32,359 nt of DNA from Prolixibacteraceae bacterium (GTDB lineage: Bacteria; Bacteroidota; Bacteroidia; Bacteroidales; Prolixibacteraceae): positions 38,634-70,992 of the forward strand of contig DPRM01000065.1 of assembly GCA_003537645.1 (NCBI GenBank), given 5' to 3'. Positions 9,863-16,456 of this stretch are shown in pieces (position 1 is the stretch's first letter; each line of letters begins with the position of its first letter). The translations under genes were made by a program, and so were the position numbers. The notes under the pieces are model-generated. The model saw only the letters and a program-made list of their open reading frames with translations. It was not told where the DNA came from and did no database searches.

Positions 9863-10282
9863 ATGAAAAAATTAATTTTTGTTATCGTTCTATTAGTAAC
9901 TGTGCTATCTGTTCAGCAGGCAAATGCATCGTCTTATTCTATTGACGAACAGGCGATTGATCAGCTTTTCGAGAGCGCAGTTGAAACCAGTATGCTTTCA
10001 GTTAATGCGACTGAACCGAGCGCTGTTGCAGCCAACGTTTCTACAACCGTTATGGCTAAAGAGAAAGATGCAGTAGTTGCTATCGTACTCGATTTCTTCC
10101 TTGGCGGTTTAGGTATTCACCGTTTTTATCTGGGAACTGAAACGCTTACTGGATTGGCTTATTTCTTAACTTGTGGTGGTATTTTCGGTATTGTTCCGCT
10201 GGTTGACCTTGTTGTGTTGATAATCGACAATAAAGACATCAGCGCATACGTCAACAATCCGAAATTTTTCATGTGGAATTAG
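9863..10282 (+). CDS. TM2-domain membrane protein with signal peptide
   Basis: This 139-residue protein starts with a signal peptide (MKKLIFVIVLLVTVLS, probable cleavage after ANA). A low-complexity Ser/Ala/Val spacer follows to about residue 67. A TM2 domain fills residues about 68-128: first helix VVAIVLDFFLGGLG, the hallmark turn GIHRFYLG, and a second helix GIFGIVPLVDLVVLIID. TM2 proteins are two-helix membrane proteins of unknown biochemical role. The gene has its own promoter-like boxes upstream and a strong terminator 22 nt downstream, so it is probably a single-gene unit. It sits directly before a cluster whose last two proteins carry another Gly-rich tight-turn motif before hydrophobic segments (IPGSG-x2-Y-x-GK). 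A shared envelope theme is possible but unproven. Confidence 0.82.
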   Translation: MKKLIFVIVLLVTVLSVQQANASSYSIDEQAIDQLFESAVETSMLSVNATEPSAVAANVSTTVMAKEKDAVVAIVLDFFLGGLGIHRFYLGTETLTGLAYFLTCGGIFGIVPLVDLVVLIIDNKDISAYVNNPKFFMWN

Positions 10283-10303
10283 TAGTATTGAATAATTTTA
10301 ACG

Positions 10304-10341
10304 AGGTGCCTGTTTATTAACCCAAACAGGCACCTTTTTTT
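10304..10341 (+). terminator. Rho-independent terminator after the TM2 gene
   Basis: A perfect 12-bp stem (AGGTGCCTGTTT at 10304-10315 with AAACAGGCACCT at 10324-10335) has an 8-nt loop and is followed by seven T residues (10335-10341). It ends only 8 nt before the ATG of the next gene at 10350. It could therefore also work as an attenuator for that operon. Confidence 0.92.
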
Positions 10342-10349
10342 CGTAATTT

Positions 10350-11075
10350 ATGAAGATTTCATTTCAGCTAATCATTAGTTTTTTTTGTATTCTGCTATCG
10401 GGAAGTTTGTTGTATGCACAGCCAGGCAGTTATATTTCGCTAAAACAACATACCGAAGTTCTTGAAAATGGAAAGAAGATTTCAAACGATGTTGATTTGT
10501 TTTTTGACAACAATAAACACACGATCACCAAATATTATCATGCTTCCACTGAATTTGTGATGATTTCAAATGCGCTTGGCGAAATCAAAACCTATTATCC
10601 GGGCACCAACGAAGTTGGATACAAACAAATGAGCGAATTGTCATCGAAAAGGAATCTGATCTACTATTTTGCCAATAATCTTACCGACCATCTTGGGCTT
10701 GCCGAAGAGGGATTTAATCTTGTCTCGAATACCTATGAAAACCAGTTTTATGTGACTTTATGGAAGGCTCCATCCATATTGAAAGGCATCGAAACCGTTA
10801 AGATGGTGTTCGATAATGGGCTTCCGGTCTATTCAGAATATCAGGCAAACAAGAAAAAAATATTAAAGAAGATTTATTACACCAATTATAAGGATTTCAA
10901 CCAATTCCGGCTTCCTCTTAAAATTATTGAGATCAGCTATTTGCCGACTGGCGACTCAATTATTAACCGAACCCTTTTCTCGAATGTCAAGGTTGCTTCG
11001 TTGGCCGACAACAAGTATTTTAATTTTAAAATTCCTGAAAATGCAAAACCTATTGGAGCCAATAAAAGCAAGTAG
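10350..11075 (+). CDS. Secreted LolA-like periplasmic protein, function unknown
   Basis: The 241-residue product has a signal peptide (MKISFQLIISFFCILLSGSLLYA, cleavage likely before QPG). The mature part is rich in beta strands and aromatic residues: ISLKQHTEV, DVDLFFDNNKHTITKYY, IKTYYPGTNEVGY, FYVTLWKAP, VKMVFDNGLPVYSEY, NRTLFSNVKV, KYFNFKIPENAKPI. That strand order and the closing phrase resemble the LolA/LppX fold, seen in proteins that carry lipids or lipoproteins across the periplasm. This is a fold guess from pattern, not a family match. The start codon lies 8 nt after the T-tract of the preceding terminator. The last 35 nt overlap the start of the YidD-domain gene in another frame, so translation of the two is probably coupled. 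Confidence 0.72.
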   Translation: MKISFQLIISFFCILLSGSLLYAQPGSYISLKQHTEVLENGKKISNDVDLFFDNNKHTITKYYHASTEFVMISNALGEIKTYYPGTNEVGYKQMSELSSKRNLIYYFANNLTDHLGLAEEGFNLVSNTYENQFYVTLWKAPSILKGIETVKMVFDNGLPVYSEYQANKKKILKKIYYTNYKDFNQFRLPLKIIEISYLPTGDSIINRTLFSNVKVASLADNKYFNFKIPENAKPIGANKSK

Positions 11076-11502
11076 CTTTGGGCTGCTTCTTTTTTTCTTT
11101 TCGTTATCCGGTTTTGCGCAATCAATTGATTTAAAATCTGATTTGTTGCTCATTGATGCCATGTCCGAGCAACAAGTGCACCACCACGCAAAACGTAATT
11201 ATATCTTCAAGAATCAACCAAAAACATTTAAAAACAGCAATCCGGTGAGCTTAATTTACGGAGGTTCGTTGTATGTATATCAGAATTTTGTGTCGCAACA
11301 TCTTTCTGCCGATTGCCTTTACAATCCGAGTTGTTCCGATTTCAGCAAGCAAGTTGTTAAAGAATATGGCCTGTTTAAAGGTGGTTTGCTATCGTTCGAC
11401 CGCTTAAACCGATGTAACAGAATTGCGGCAACCGACCTCGATTTGGGAACGATGAATATGAAAACGCACAGGTTTGGTGACCCGATAAAAAGATATAAAT
11501 GA
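11041..11502 (+). CDS. yidD: Secreted YidD-domain protein
   Basis: I chose the ATG at 11041 because a signal peptide starts there (hydrophobic SSFGLLLFFFSLSGFAQ); the frame is open further upstream only as a shadow of the previous gene. The product has 153 residues. The YidD signature occupies the C-terminal half, about residues 80-140: LIYGGSLYVYQNFVS, then CLYNPSCSDFSK, then KEYGLFKGGLLSFDRLNRC, with three of its conserved cysteines. Classical YidD has 70-85 residues, lies at the inner face of the plasma membrane and helps YidC insert proteins. This version is nearly twice as long and appears to be exported, so that role may not apply. It overlaps the previous gene by 35 nt and the next by 4 nt (ATGA). 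The family call is good; the function is open. Confidence 0.8.
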   Translation: MQNLLEPIKASSFGLLLFFFSLSGFAQSIDLKSDLLLIDAMSEQQVHHHAKRNYIFKNQPKTFKNSNPVSLIYGGSLYVYQNFVSQHLSADCLYNPSCSDFSKQVVKEYGLFKGGLLSFDRLNRCNRIAATDLDLGTMNMKTHRFGDPIKRYK

Positions 11503-12347
11503 GGTACATCTGTCTTTTATTTCTCCTTTTAATGGCTCGCATGGGATTTGCCCAAAGTAAAAGCGAACTTCCTTTTATTGAACATCTGATCAATAAAGGA
11601 TATTACGGTGAGGTGATCCATTTGATTGACAAGGATTCATTAAATCAGGAACAGGGGCTGCGGGATTCTCTTAACTATTTTAAAGGCTGGGCACATTATT
11701 CGCTGAAAAACCTGGAGCAATCAACCACCTCATTTCTAAAAGTGGGTAAAGATTCTCCATTCTATTTGAAATCCCGCTTTTTTGCCGGGTATAACCAAAT
11801 TTTTCTTGAAAATTATACTGAAGCCACGAGAATTATCAGTCAACTTAATATTCAGGACGAGCCCAATTTATCGCTGGCTAATTTTGAGTTGAGCGGAATC
11901 AACATGTTACAAGGAAACTGGCCAAAGGCAAAAGAACAATTGGCGGCGGTAAACCCAAATATTGCAACATTGCATCAGCAAGCAGAAGCCTTGTCGCAGA
12001 TTTGCAGGGAACAGGAGACCCATCGCTCAAAATCGCCTTTGCTGGCGGGACTGATGTCGGGCATAATCCCGGGTTCGGGAAAGATCTATGCAGGTAAAAC
12101 CGGCGAGGGAATTGCCTCGATGATTGCAACTACCGGATTTGGATTGATGGCCTGGGAAAATCACCGAAAACTGGGGATCAAGAATCTGAAAACTGTTTTC
12201 TTCGGAGGCCTTTTTGCTGCCAGTTATTTTTCGGGAATCTACGGATCAGTTATTTCGGTGAGTATTATTGAAAACGATTACAAAGATGTCAAACACAATC
12301 AAGTTCTTTTTCAGCTTCATATTCCTTTGCGGAATTTTTTCGAATAG
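11499..12347 (+). CDS. Secreted TPR-like protein with IPGSG-x2-Y-x-GK-x-GEG motif (copy 1)
   Basis: This 282-residue protein has a short signal peptide (MRYICLLFLLLMARMGFAQ). Residues about 25-175 are helical and look like degenerate tetratricopeptide repeats: paired Tyr/Ala-rich helices such as YFKGWAHYSLKNLEQSTTSF, FFAGYNQIFLENYTEATRII and LSGINMLQGNWPKAKEQL. The C-terminal third is membrane-like and opens with SGIIPGSGKIYAGKTGEG, followed by hydrophobic segments (IASMIATTGFGLMAW; FFGGLFAASYFSGIYGSVISV). The next gene has the same architecture and the same motif. Its start overlaps the YidD gene by 4 nt, and its 3' end overlaps the next gene by 62 nt. I do not recognise a characterised family. 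A role in envelope assembly with the YidD-like protein is inference. Confidence 0.78.
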   Translation: MRYICLLFLLLMARMGFAQSKSELPFIEHLINKGYYGEVIHLIDKDSLNQEQGLRDSLNYFKGWAHYSLKNLEQSTTSFLKVGKDSPFYLKSRFFAGYNQIFLENYTEATRIISQLNIQDEPNLSLANFELSGINMLQGNWPKAKEQLAAVNPNIATLHQQAEALSQICREQETHRSKSPLLAGLMSGIIPGSGKIYAGKTGEGIASMIATTGFGLMAWENHRKLGIKNLKTVFFGGLFAASYFSGIYGSVISVSIIENDYKDVKHNQVLFQLHIPLRNFFE

Positions 12348-13155
12348 CGCTGTTTCGGGCTCCGAAGGAGATCGTTTGTATGCTTCAGGTAAATACTTTG
12401 AAGCATCAATTGAATATGAGTGGATGATTTTTAAGGCTGAAAATCAAGCTGATTTATACTATTACAAATATAGAAAGGCTTTATGCTATAAACAGTTGAG
12501 AGATTTCAGCCGGGCATTGGACGAACTTCAGCCCATGTATTTCACGAGTGCGAACGATTCGTTGTTTCAGCGCGTTTGTTACGAACAATCGCTATGCTTT
12601 TATTTAAACGGAGAGCCTTCAAAAGCGCTGTGGAAAATTGATGAGTATTTCTACCGAAGTGCAGATTCAATTACCCACAAGGTTTTTATGCCAGTAAGGT
12701 TATTGTGTTTAAACGAAACCTTCCAATGGGAAGAAGCAAAAAAATGCTTCAGGCGGTTTGTTCAAATGCAAAGTTTCGGTGCTGAAAAAGAAGCAGAAAT
12801 GCAGCTTATGGTCGATAACCTTTATGAGAAGAGAAATCTGCCGCACATCAGGTCCATTAAAACAGCCGAAAACTGGTCGCGTTTCATCCCTGGTTCCGGG
12901 CAAATGTATTCAGGAAAAGCAGGCGAGGGCATCGTTAATTTCCTGCTGAATGCGTCCATTCTTGCATTCAGTGCGCATCAGGCTTTCAATGGATTCTATA
13001 TTACCGGGTATCTTGCCGGATTGGGCTTTTTTAATAAAACCTACCAGGGCGGGATTAAACGAGCCGGAATATTGGCTTCTCAAAAAAACAAGGAAATTAT
13101 TGTCAATTTTAATAGCGGAATAAATGCAATGATTCGTTCTGATTTTTTGAATTAG
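12286..13155 (+). CDS. Secreted TPR-like protein with IPGSG-x2-Y-x-GK-x-GEG motif (copy 2)
   Basis: The ATG at 12286 gives 289 residues and places a signal peptide (NTIKFFFSFIFLCGIFSNSA) at the N-terminus; the frame could also open at a TTG at 12268. Residues about 30-180 look like TPR helices: GDRLYASGKYFEASIEYEWM, YYYKYRKALCYKQLRDFSRA, YEQSLCFYLNGEPSKALWKI. The C-terminal part has SRFIPGSGQMYSGKAGEG and then hydrophobic helices (IVNFLLNASILAFSAH; YITGYLAGLGFFNKTYQGG). It is a diverged tandem paralog of the preceding gene. The signal peptide is encoded inside the last 62 nt of that gene in a different frame, an unusually long overlap that implies coupled translation. The function is unknown. 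The convergent oxidoreductase gene ends 101 nt downstream. Confidence 0.78.
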   Translation: MSNTIKFFFSFIFLCGIFSNSAVSGSEGDRLYASGKYFEASIEYEWMIFKAENQADLYYYKYRKALCYKQLRDFSRALDELQPMYFTSANDSLFQRVCYEQSLCFYLNGEPSKALWKIDEYFYRSADSITHKVFMPVRLLCLNETFQWEEAKKCFRRFVQMQSFGAEKEAEMQLMVDNLYEKRNLPHIRSIKTAENWSRFIPGSGQMYSGKAGEGIVNFLLNASILAFSAHQAFNGFYITGYLAGLGFFNKTYQGGIKRAGILASQKNKEIIVNFNSGINAMIRSDFLN

Positions 13156-13199
13156 CGCCGCAATCTCCTTAATAGCTTCAACGATGGGTTTACCTCTGC

Positions 13200-13231
13200 A
13201 AAAAAAGGTGAACCCTTGCGGATCCACCTTT
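13200..13231 (-). terminator. Rho-independent terminator of oxidoreductase copy 2
   Basis: On the minus strand, AAAGGTGGATCC (13231-13220) pairs with GGGTTCACCTTT (13215-13204) through 12 pairs including two G-U, closed by a GCAA tetraloop. Seven T residues follow (13206-13200). It lies 26 nt past the stop codon at 13257. On the plus strand only a short T-run follows, so termination should be mainly leftward. Confidence 0.85.
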
Positions 13232-13256
13232 AAAATATTTATTGTACAAACAGTTA

Positions 13257-14756
13257 TTACGGCATTTCAGGAAGGCTCCATGGTTTGCGGTAAGTATGTT
13301 TGATCAGTTCGGCTGCAAACTCGGTAGCAGGAACCGGATCGGTATAGGTTTTATTGAATGTTGGGTGACCATCGTGAATTTTGAAACCATCTTCGATAAC
13401 GATTCTGATTTTTTCGTCGGCAGTGATGTTCGTGAACTTCATGTTTGGTCCGTCCCACATCAATTCTTTGTTCAGGGTTTGCAAACGAACAGCTAATACG
13501 CCCATTACAACCATTTCGTTGAATGGTCCGGCTTCGCTGAAATTAGAAGCTGTCTGAACGCGGCTTTCAGGTGATTCTTTGGCAGCGCGAACCCAATCCA
13601 TTTCGTGGCCTCCGCCTGTTGCTTTTTCAATGCGGCGACGGAATTTTGGAGCTTCGGGCACCCGACCTGATAACAACCAGGGGTTAACTCCGTAGCAACC
13701 ACAAATCAGTTTGTCTTTTGTCCCGTGGAAAATAACGCCACCACCTTGGTCGTTCGGATTTTTACCGGCTGGCCATCCTTCAGGAAGCATTTGTTTGATA
13801 CCACCATCGTACCAGAAAACTTCAACTTCCGGAAGCTGAGCTCCTTTTTTCGAACCTTTCCATGCACGTTTTGGTGCGCGGGCAGGGAAGGTTAATTTAA
13901 CTGATTGTGCTGTTGGCGCGCAATCCTGAAGCAATAAGGTTGAATTTCCCTGAGCTTTGGTTGGGTAACCCAATTCGAGACCAACAAATACAGGGTGCAA
14001 AATGTGGCAGGCCATATCGCCAAGAGCACCTGTACCGTAATCCCACCAGCCACGCCAGTTCCATGGGTGGAAGATTTCGTTGTACGGACGCATTTTTGCA
14101 GGACCTGTGAATAAATCCCAATCCAAAGTTTCAGGAACCCATTGTCCTTGTTTTGGAGTGTTCAAGCCTTGTGGCCAGATCGGACGGTCGGTAAATGCTT
14201 CAACTTTGGTTACTTCACCAATTTCGCCATTGGCCAGCCATTCGGTAGTAAGGTTAACACCTTCGCCCGATGAACCCTGGTTACCCATTTGGGTGGCGAC
14301 TTTGTATTTGTCGGCCAGCTTGGTGAGCAGACGTGATTCGTAAACCGAGTGAGTCAGCGGTTTTTGCAGGTAAACATGTTTGCCCATTGTAATGGCGTGA
14401 GCTGCGGTGATGGCATGAGTGTGGTCGGCAGTTGCAATCACAACACCATCAATCGATTTGCCCAATTCGTCGTACATAACTCTCCAGTCTTTGTACTTTT
14501 TGGCTTCAGGAAAAGCTTTGAAACAATTGTCGGCGTATTTCCAGTCCACATCACATAAACCAACGATGTTTTCTGATTTAAGATTCTTTAGGTTAGCGAA
14601 ACCCATACCACCGACACCGATGCCGGCAATATTTAATTTGTCACTTGGTGCTTTGTACCCCATACCCGAAACTACATTGCTTGGTAGAATGGTAATGGCG
14701 GCAGCAGCTGTTGCAGTAGTTGCAATAAACGATCTTCTGCTAGACTTATTTTCCAT
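13257..14756 (-). CDS. Tat-exported Gfo/Idh/MocA-family oxidoreductase (copy 2)
   Basis: The 499-residue product begins with a twin-arginine signal (SSRRSFIA, Arg7-Arg8) and an Ala/Thr-rich hydrophobic stretch. Next come the dinucleotide motif LNIAGIGVGGMGF, the binding-site stretch IATADHTHA, and the lysine motif LQKPLTH in place of EKP. The C-terminal domain has WNWRGWWDYGTGALGDMACH and WYDGGIKQMLPEGW. It is a paralog of the protein at 8179-9666, with the same length, signal type and motif order. Members of this exported subgroup are common in Bacteroidota and Planctomycetota and are usually annotated as dehydrogenases or NAD-dependent glycosidases of unknown substrate. A promoter-like pair lies upstream at 14818-14848 and a strong terminator downstream, so it is transcribed alone. 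Confidence 0.9.
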   Translation of the reverse strand: MENKSSRRSFIATTATAAAAITILPSNVVSGMGYKAPSDKLNIAGIGVGGMGFANLKNLKSENIVGLCDVDWKYADNCFKAFPEAKKYKDWRVMYDELGKSIDGVVIATADHTHAITAAHAITMGKHVYLQKPLTHSVYESRLLTKLADKYKVATQMGNQGSSGEGVNLTTEWLANGEIGEVTKVEAFTDRPIWPQGLNTPKQGQWVPETLDWDLFTGPAKMRPYNEIFHPWNWRGWWDYGTGALGDMACHILHPVFVGLELGYPTKAQGNSTLLLQDCAPTAQSVKLTFPARAPKRAWKGSKKGAQLPEVEVFWYDGGIKQMLPEGWPAGKNPNDQGGGVIFHGTKDKLICGCYGVNPWLLSGRVPEAPKFRRRIEKATGGGHEMDWVRAAKESPESRVQTASNFSEAGPFNEMVVMGVLAVRLQTLNKELMWDGPNMKFTNITADEKIRIVIEDGFKIHDGHPTFNKTYTDPVPATEFAAELIKHTYRKPWSLPEMP

Positions 14757-14817
14757 TGGTCAATAATTTAATTTGATTTAGGTATTTGAATGTTTGTGTT
14801 TGCTTGAAAAAAGCACC

Positions 14818-14848
14818 TAAAGGTAAAATTATCTTCCTGAATCACAAA
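14818..14848 (-). promoter_or_regulatory. Predicted promoter of oxidoreductase copy 2
   Basis: On the minus strand, TTTG (14848-14845) and TACCTTTA (14825-14818) are 19 nt apart and match the Bacteroidetes -33/-7 pattern with one mismatch in the -7 box. The start of transcription would be near 14811, about 55 nt upstream of the ATG. Confidence 0.5.
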
Positions 14849-14987
14849 GCTCCGGTGACTCTACTTTCTGAATAATTATTTGGGCTGTGTTGTCAGCCTT
14901 TAAAGTGTTTTTATGACGTTTTTCCCTAATTTCAAGTAAATGAATTTTTTCGGATAGCTTTTGTCTATTCAGGATTGAAAAATTCGA

Positions 14988-15019
14988 TTTGACGGGCGAA
15001 CATACTGAACTTATATTTG
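14988..15019 (+). promoter_or_regulatory. Predicted promoter of the peroxiredoxin gene
   Basis: TTTG at 14988-14991 and TATATTTG at 15012-15019 are 20 nt apart and match the Bacteroidetes consensus TTTG...TAnnTTTG exactly. Transcription should begin near 15026, giving a leader of about 35 nt before the ATG at 15062. This also argues against the upstream in-frame start inside the -7 box. Confidence 0.75.
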
Positions 15020-15061
15020 CATTATAATTTTTACGAATTTCAAATTAAAAATACACATATC

Positions 15062-15592
15062 ATGAAAACTATCGGAGAAAAATTCCCGTCTTACAGTAAA
15101 GAAGCAGTTGTTTCGCTCGAAATGGGCAAAGAGTTTAAAACAATCTCAAATGCCGACATTGCCGGTAAATGGACAGTATTTTTTTGGTGGCCGCTCGATT
15201 TTACATTCGTTTGTCCTACCGAAATTGTTTCGTTTAACGATCATTTCGAAGAATTTGCCAAACGTGATGCCAATGTAGTTGGTGCATCAATCGATTCGCA
15301 GTTTGTGCATCTTGCATGGAGAAACAGCCATCCAGGGCTGAAAGGTTTGAAATTCCCAATGTTGGCAGATACAAGCAAATCGCTTTCAGAAGAACTGGGA
15401 ATTCTGGAACCTGTAAACAAAATCGCATACCGTGCTACATTCATTATCGATCCTGAAGGAACAATTCAGCATGTTTCGGTAAACGGACTGAATGTTGGAA
15501 GAAACATCAAAGAAATTATCCGTGTACTTGATGCTTTGCAAACCGGTGAATTAACTCCTTGCGACTGGGTTCCAGGAGAAGCTACATTGTAA
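15062..15592 (+). CDS. ahpC: AhpC/TSA-family peroxiredoxin
   Basis: I chose the ATG at 15062 (MKTIGEKFPSY) because an open frame further upstream runs through the promoter. The 176-residue protein is a typical 2-Cys peroxiredoxin. The peroxidatic cysteine is Cys51 in DFTFVCPTE, and the probable resolving cysteine is Cys167 in the C-terminal TPCDWVPGEATL. Other conserved stretches are VVGASIDSQFVHLAW, FPMLADTSKSLSEELGI, and the strand with the conserved Arg, YRATFIIDPEG. It reduces hydrogen peroxide and organic hydroperoxides in the cytoplasm, normally recharged by AhpF or a thioredoxin system; no ahpF is adjacent. The gene has an exact-consensus promoter and its own terminator, so it is a single-gene unit. 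No OxyR-type site was recognised. Confidence 0.93.
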   Translation: MKTIGEKFPSYSKEAVVSLEMGKEFKTISNADIAGKWTVFFWWPLDFTFVCPTEIVSFNDHFEEFAKRDANVVGASIDSQFVHLAWRNSHPGLKGLKFPMLADTSKSLSEELGILEPVNKIAYRATFIIDPEGTIQHVSVNGLNVGRNIKEIIRVLDALQTGELTPCDWVPGEATL

Positions 15593-15621
15593 TTTTTAGT
15601 AATTCATAGAATAAGTTGTTG

Positions 15622-15648
15622 GGGCTGTCTGAAAAGATGGCCCTTTTT
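15622..15648 (+). terminator. Rho-independent terminator of the peroxiredoxin gene
   Basis: GGGCTGTCT (15622-15630) pairs with AGATGGCCC (15635-15643) with two G-U pairs around a GAAA tetraloop, followed by five T residues. It lies about 30 nt after the stop codon. Confidence 0.82.
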
Positions 15649-15734
15649 GTTTAAATGTAAATGCTCCAATGTGAAATGAATCCTAAAGTTTGATCGCTAC
15701 ATTTCGAATAATTCAGCATTCTGAAATCTGCTTT

Positions 15735-15742
15735 TATATTTG
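15735..15742 (+). promoter_or_regulatory. Predicted -7 box of the satP-like gene
   Basis: TATATTTG is an exact match to the Bacteroidetes -7 consensus and lies 26 nt before the ATG at 15769. I see no convincing TTTG at the right distance upstream, so the promoter is only partly supported. Confidence 0.5.
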
Positions 15743-15768
15743 CGGCCATAAAAAAAATAAAAAACAGA

Positions 15769-16332
15769 ATGGAAAAGAAAATGGGAAATCCTGCGGTGGT
15801 TGGGCTTGCAGGTTTTGGTTTAACTACCTTATTGCTGCAATTTCATAATATCGGAATTTTGGGGCTTGGACCAGTCTTGGCAATGGGTATTATTTTTGGC
15901 GGACTGGCACAAATGATCTCGGGCTTTCAGGAGCAAAAAATGGGAAATAATTTTGGATACAGCGCTTTTGTGGCCTATGGTAGTTTCTGGATCGGATTAT
16001 CGATTATCTGGATACTGAATTACCTGAAAGTGTATGAAACCAGCCATGCCGAACTCGGTTTATACATGTTGGTTTGGACGTTTTATTCGGTAATCATGTT
16101 TATTGCATCGTTACGTGTGCACAAAGCAATGGCAATTACTTTCGGATTACTTGTGGTTGGTTTTATTCTGCTGGTGCTGGGTCTTTTGGTTAATCCGGTA
16201 TTTGTTAAAGTGGCGGGTTACGAGCTTATTTTCTGCGCTTTAATGGCCTGGTACATGATGGCAGCCATCATTATCAACGATTTGGCCGGAAAGACTGTTC
16301 TTCCAAATGGCAAAGCTTTTATCAGGAAATAG
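15769..16332 (+). CDS. satP: Acetate/succinate transporter, GPR1/FUN34/YaaH (SatP) family
   Basis: The 187-residue product matches E. coli SatP (188 residues) in length and layout. The family signature NPAVVGLAGFGLTTL is at the N-terminus, and six membrane helices follow. Other conserved features are GPVLAMGIIFGGLAQMISG, the aromatic stretch YGSFWIGLSIIWI, and the late helices around FCALMAWYMMAAIIIND. Family members move acetate and succinate with protons across the inner membrane and form hexameric channels. The gene has its own -7 box and a terminator, so it is expressed alone. It lies next to the peroxiredoxin gene but is separated from it by a terminator. Direction of transport cannot be told from the sequence. 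Confidence 0.9.
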   Translation: MEKKMGNPAVVGLAGFGLTTLLLQFHNIGILGLGPVLAMGIIFGGLAQMISGFQEQKMGNNFGYSAFVAYGSFWIGLSIIWILNYLKVYETSHAELGLYMLVWTFYSVIMFIASLRVHKAMAITFGLLVVGFILLVLGLLVNPVFVKVAGYELIFCALMAWYMMAAIIINDLAGKTVLPNGKAFIRK

Positions 16333-16354
16333 TTTACCTTGAAACGAAATACAG

Positions 16355-16387
16355 AAAGGTCTGCCGGAAGGCAGGCCTTTTCTTTTT
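16355..16387 (+). terminator. Rho-independent terminator of the satP-like gene
   Basis: AAAGGTCTGCC (16355-16365) pairs with GGCAGGCCTTT (16370-16380) with one G-U pair around a GGAA tetraloop. A T-rich tract (TTTTCTTTTT) follows. It lies about 22 nt past the stop codon. Confidence 0.88.
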
Positions 16388-16392
16388 ACAAC

Positions 16393-16428
16393 AAAAAAGC
16401 GAAACCCGGTCGCCCGGATTCCGCCTTT
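16393..16428 (-). terminator. Rho-independent terminator of the outer-membrane receptor gene
   Basis: On the minus strand, AAAGGCGGAATCCGG (16428-16414) pairs with CCGGGTTTCGCTTTT (16409-16395): 15 pairs including three G-U, with a GCGA tetraloop and a T-run continuing to 16393. It is 28 nt beyond the stop codon at 16457 and 5 nt from the plus-strand terminator of the convergent gene. Confidence 0.87.
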
Positions 16429-16456
16429 CTATCTGCGTTAAAATTGAGTATTTCAG

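Larger units (their letters stand above)
14757..15061. other. Divergent intergenic region, 305 nt
   Basis: This AT-rich region separates the minus-strand oxidoreductase from the plus-strand peroxiredoxin. It holds a promoter candidate on each strand (14818-14848 minus; 14988-15019 plus). I see no open frame, RNA gene or clear operator palindrome between them. Confidence 0.6.

Noticed and set aside
12268..12285. TTG start for the second TPR/IPGSG gene
   Set aside because: The ATG at 12286 gives a normal signal peptide and a smaller overlap.
15017..15061. Upstream in-frame start of the peroxiredoxin
   Set aside because: It lies within the exact-match -7 promoter box, and family proteins begin at the later ATG.
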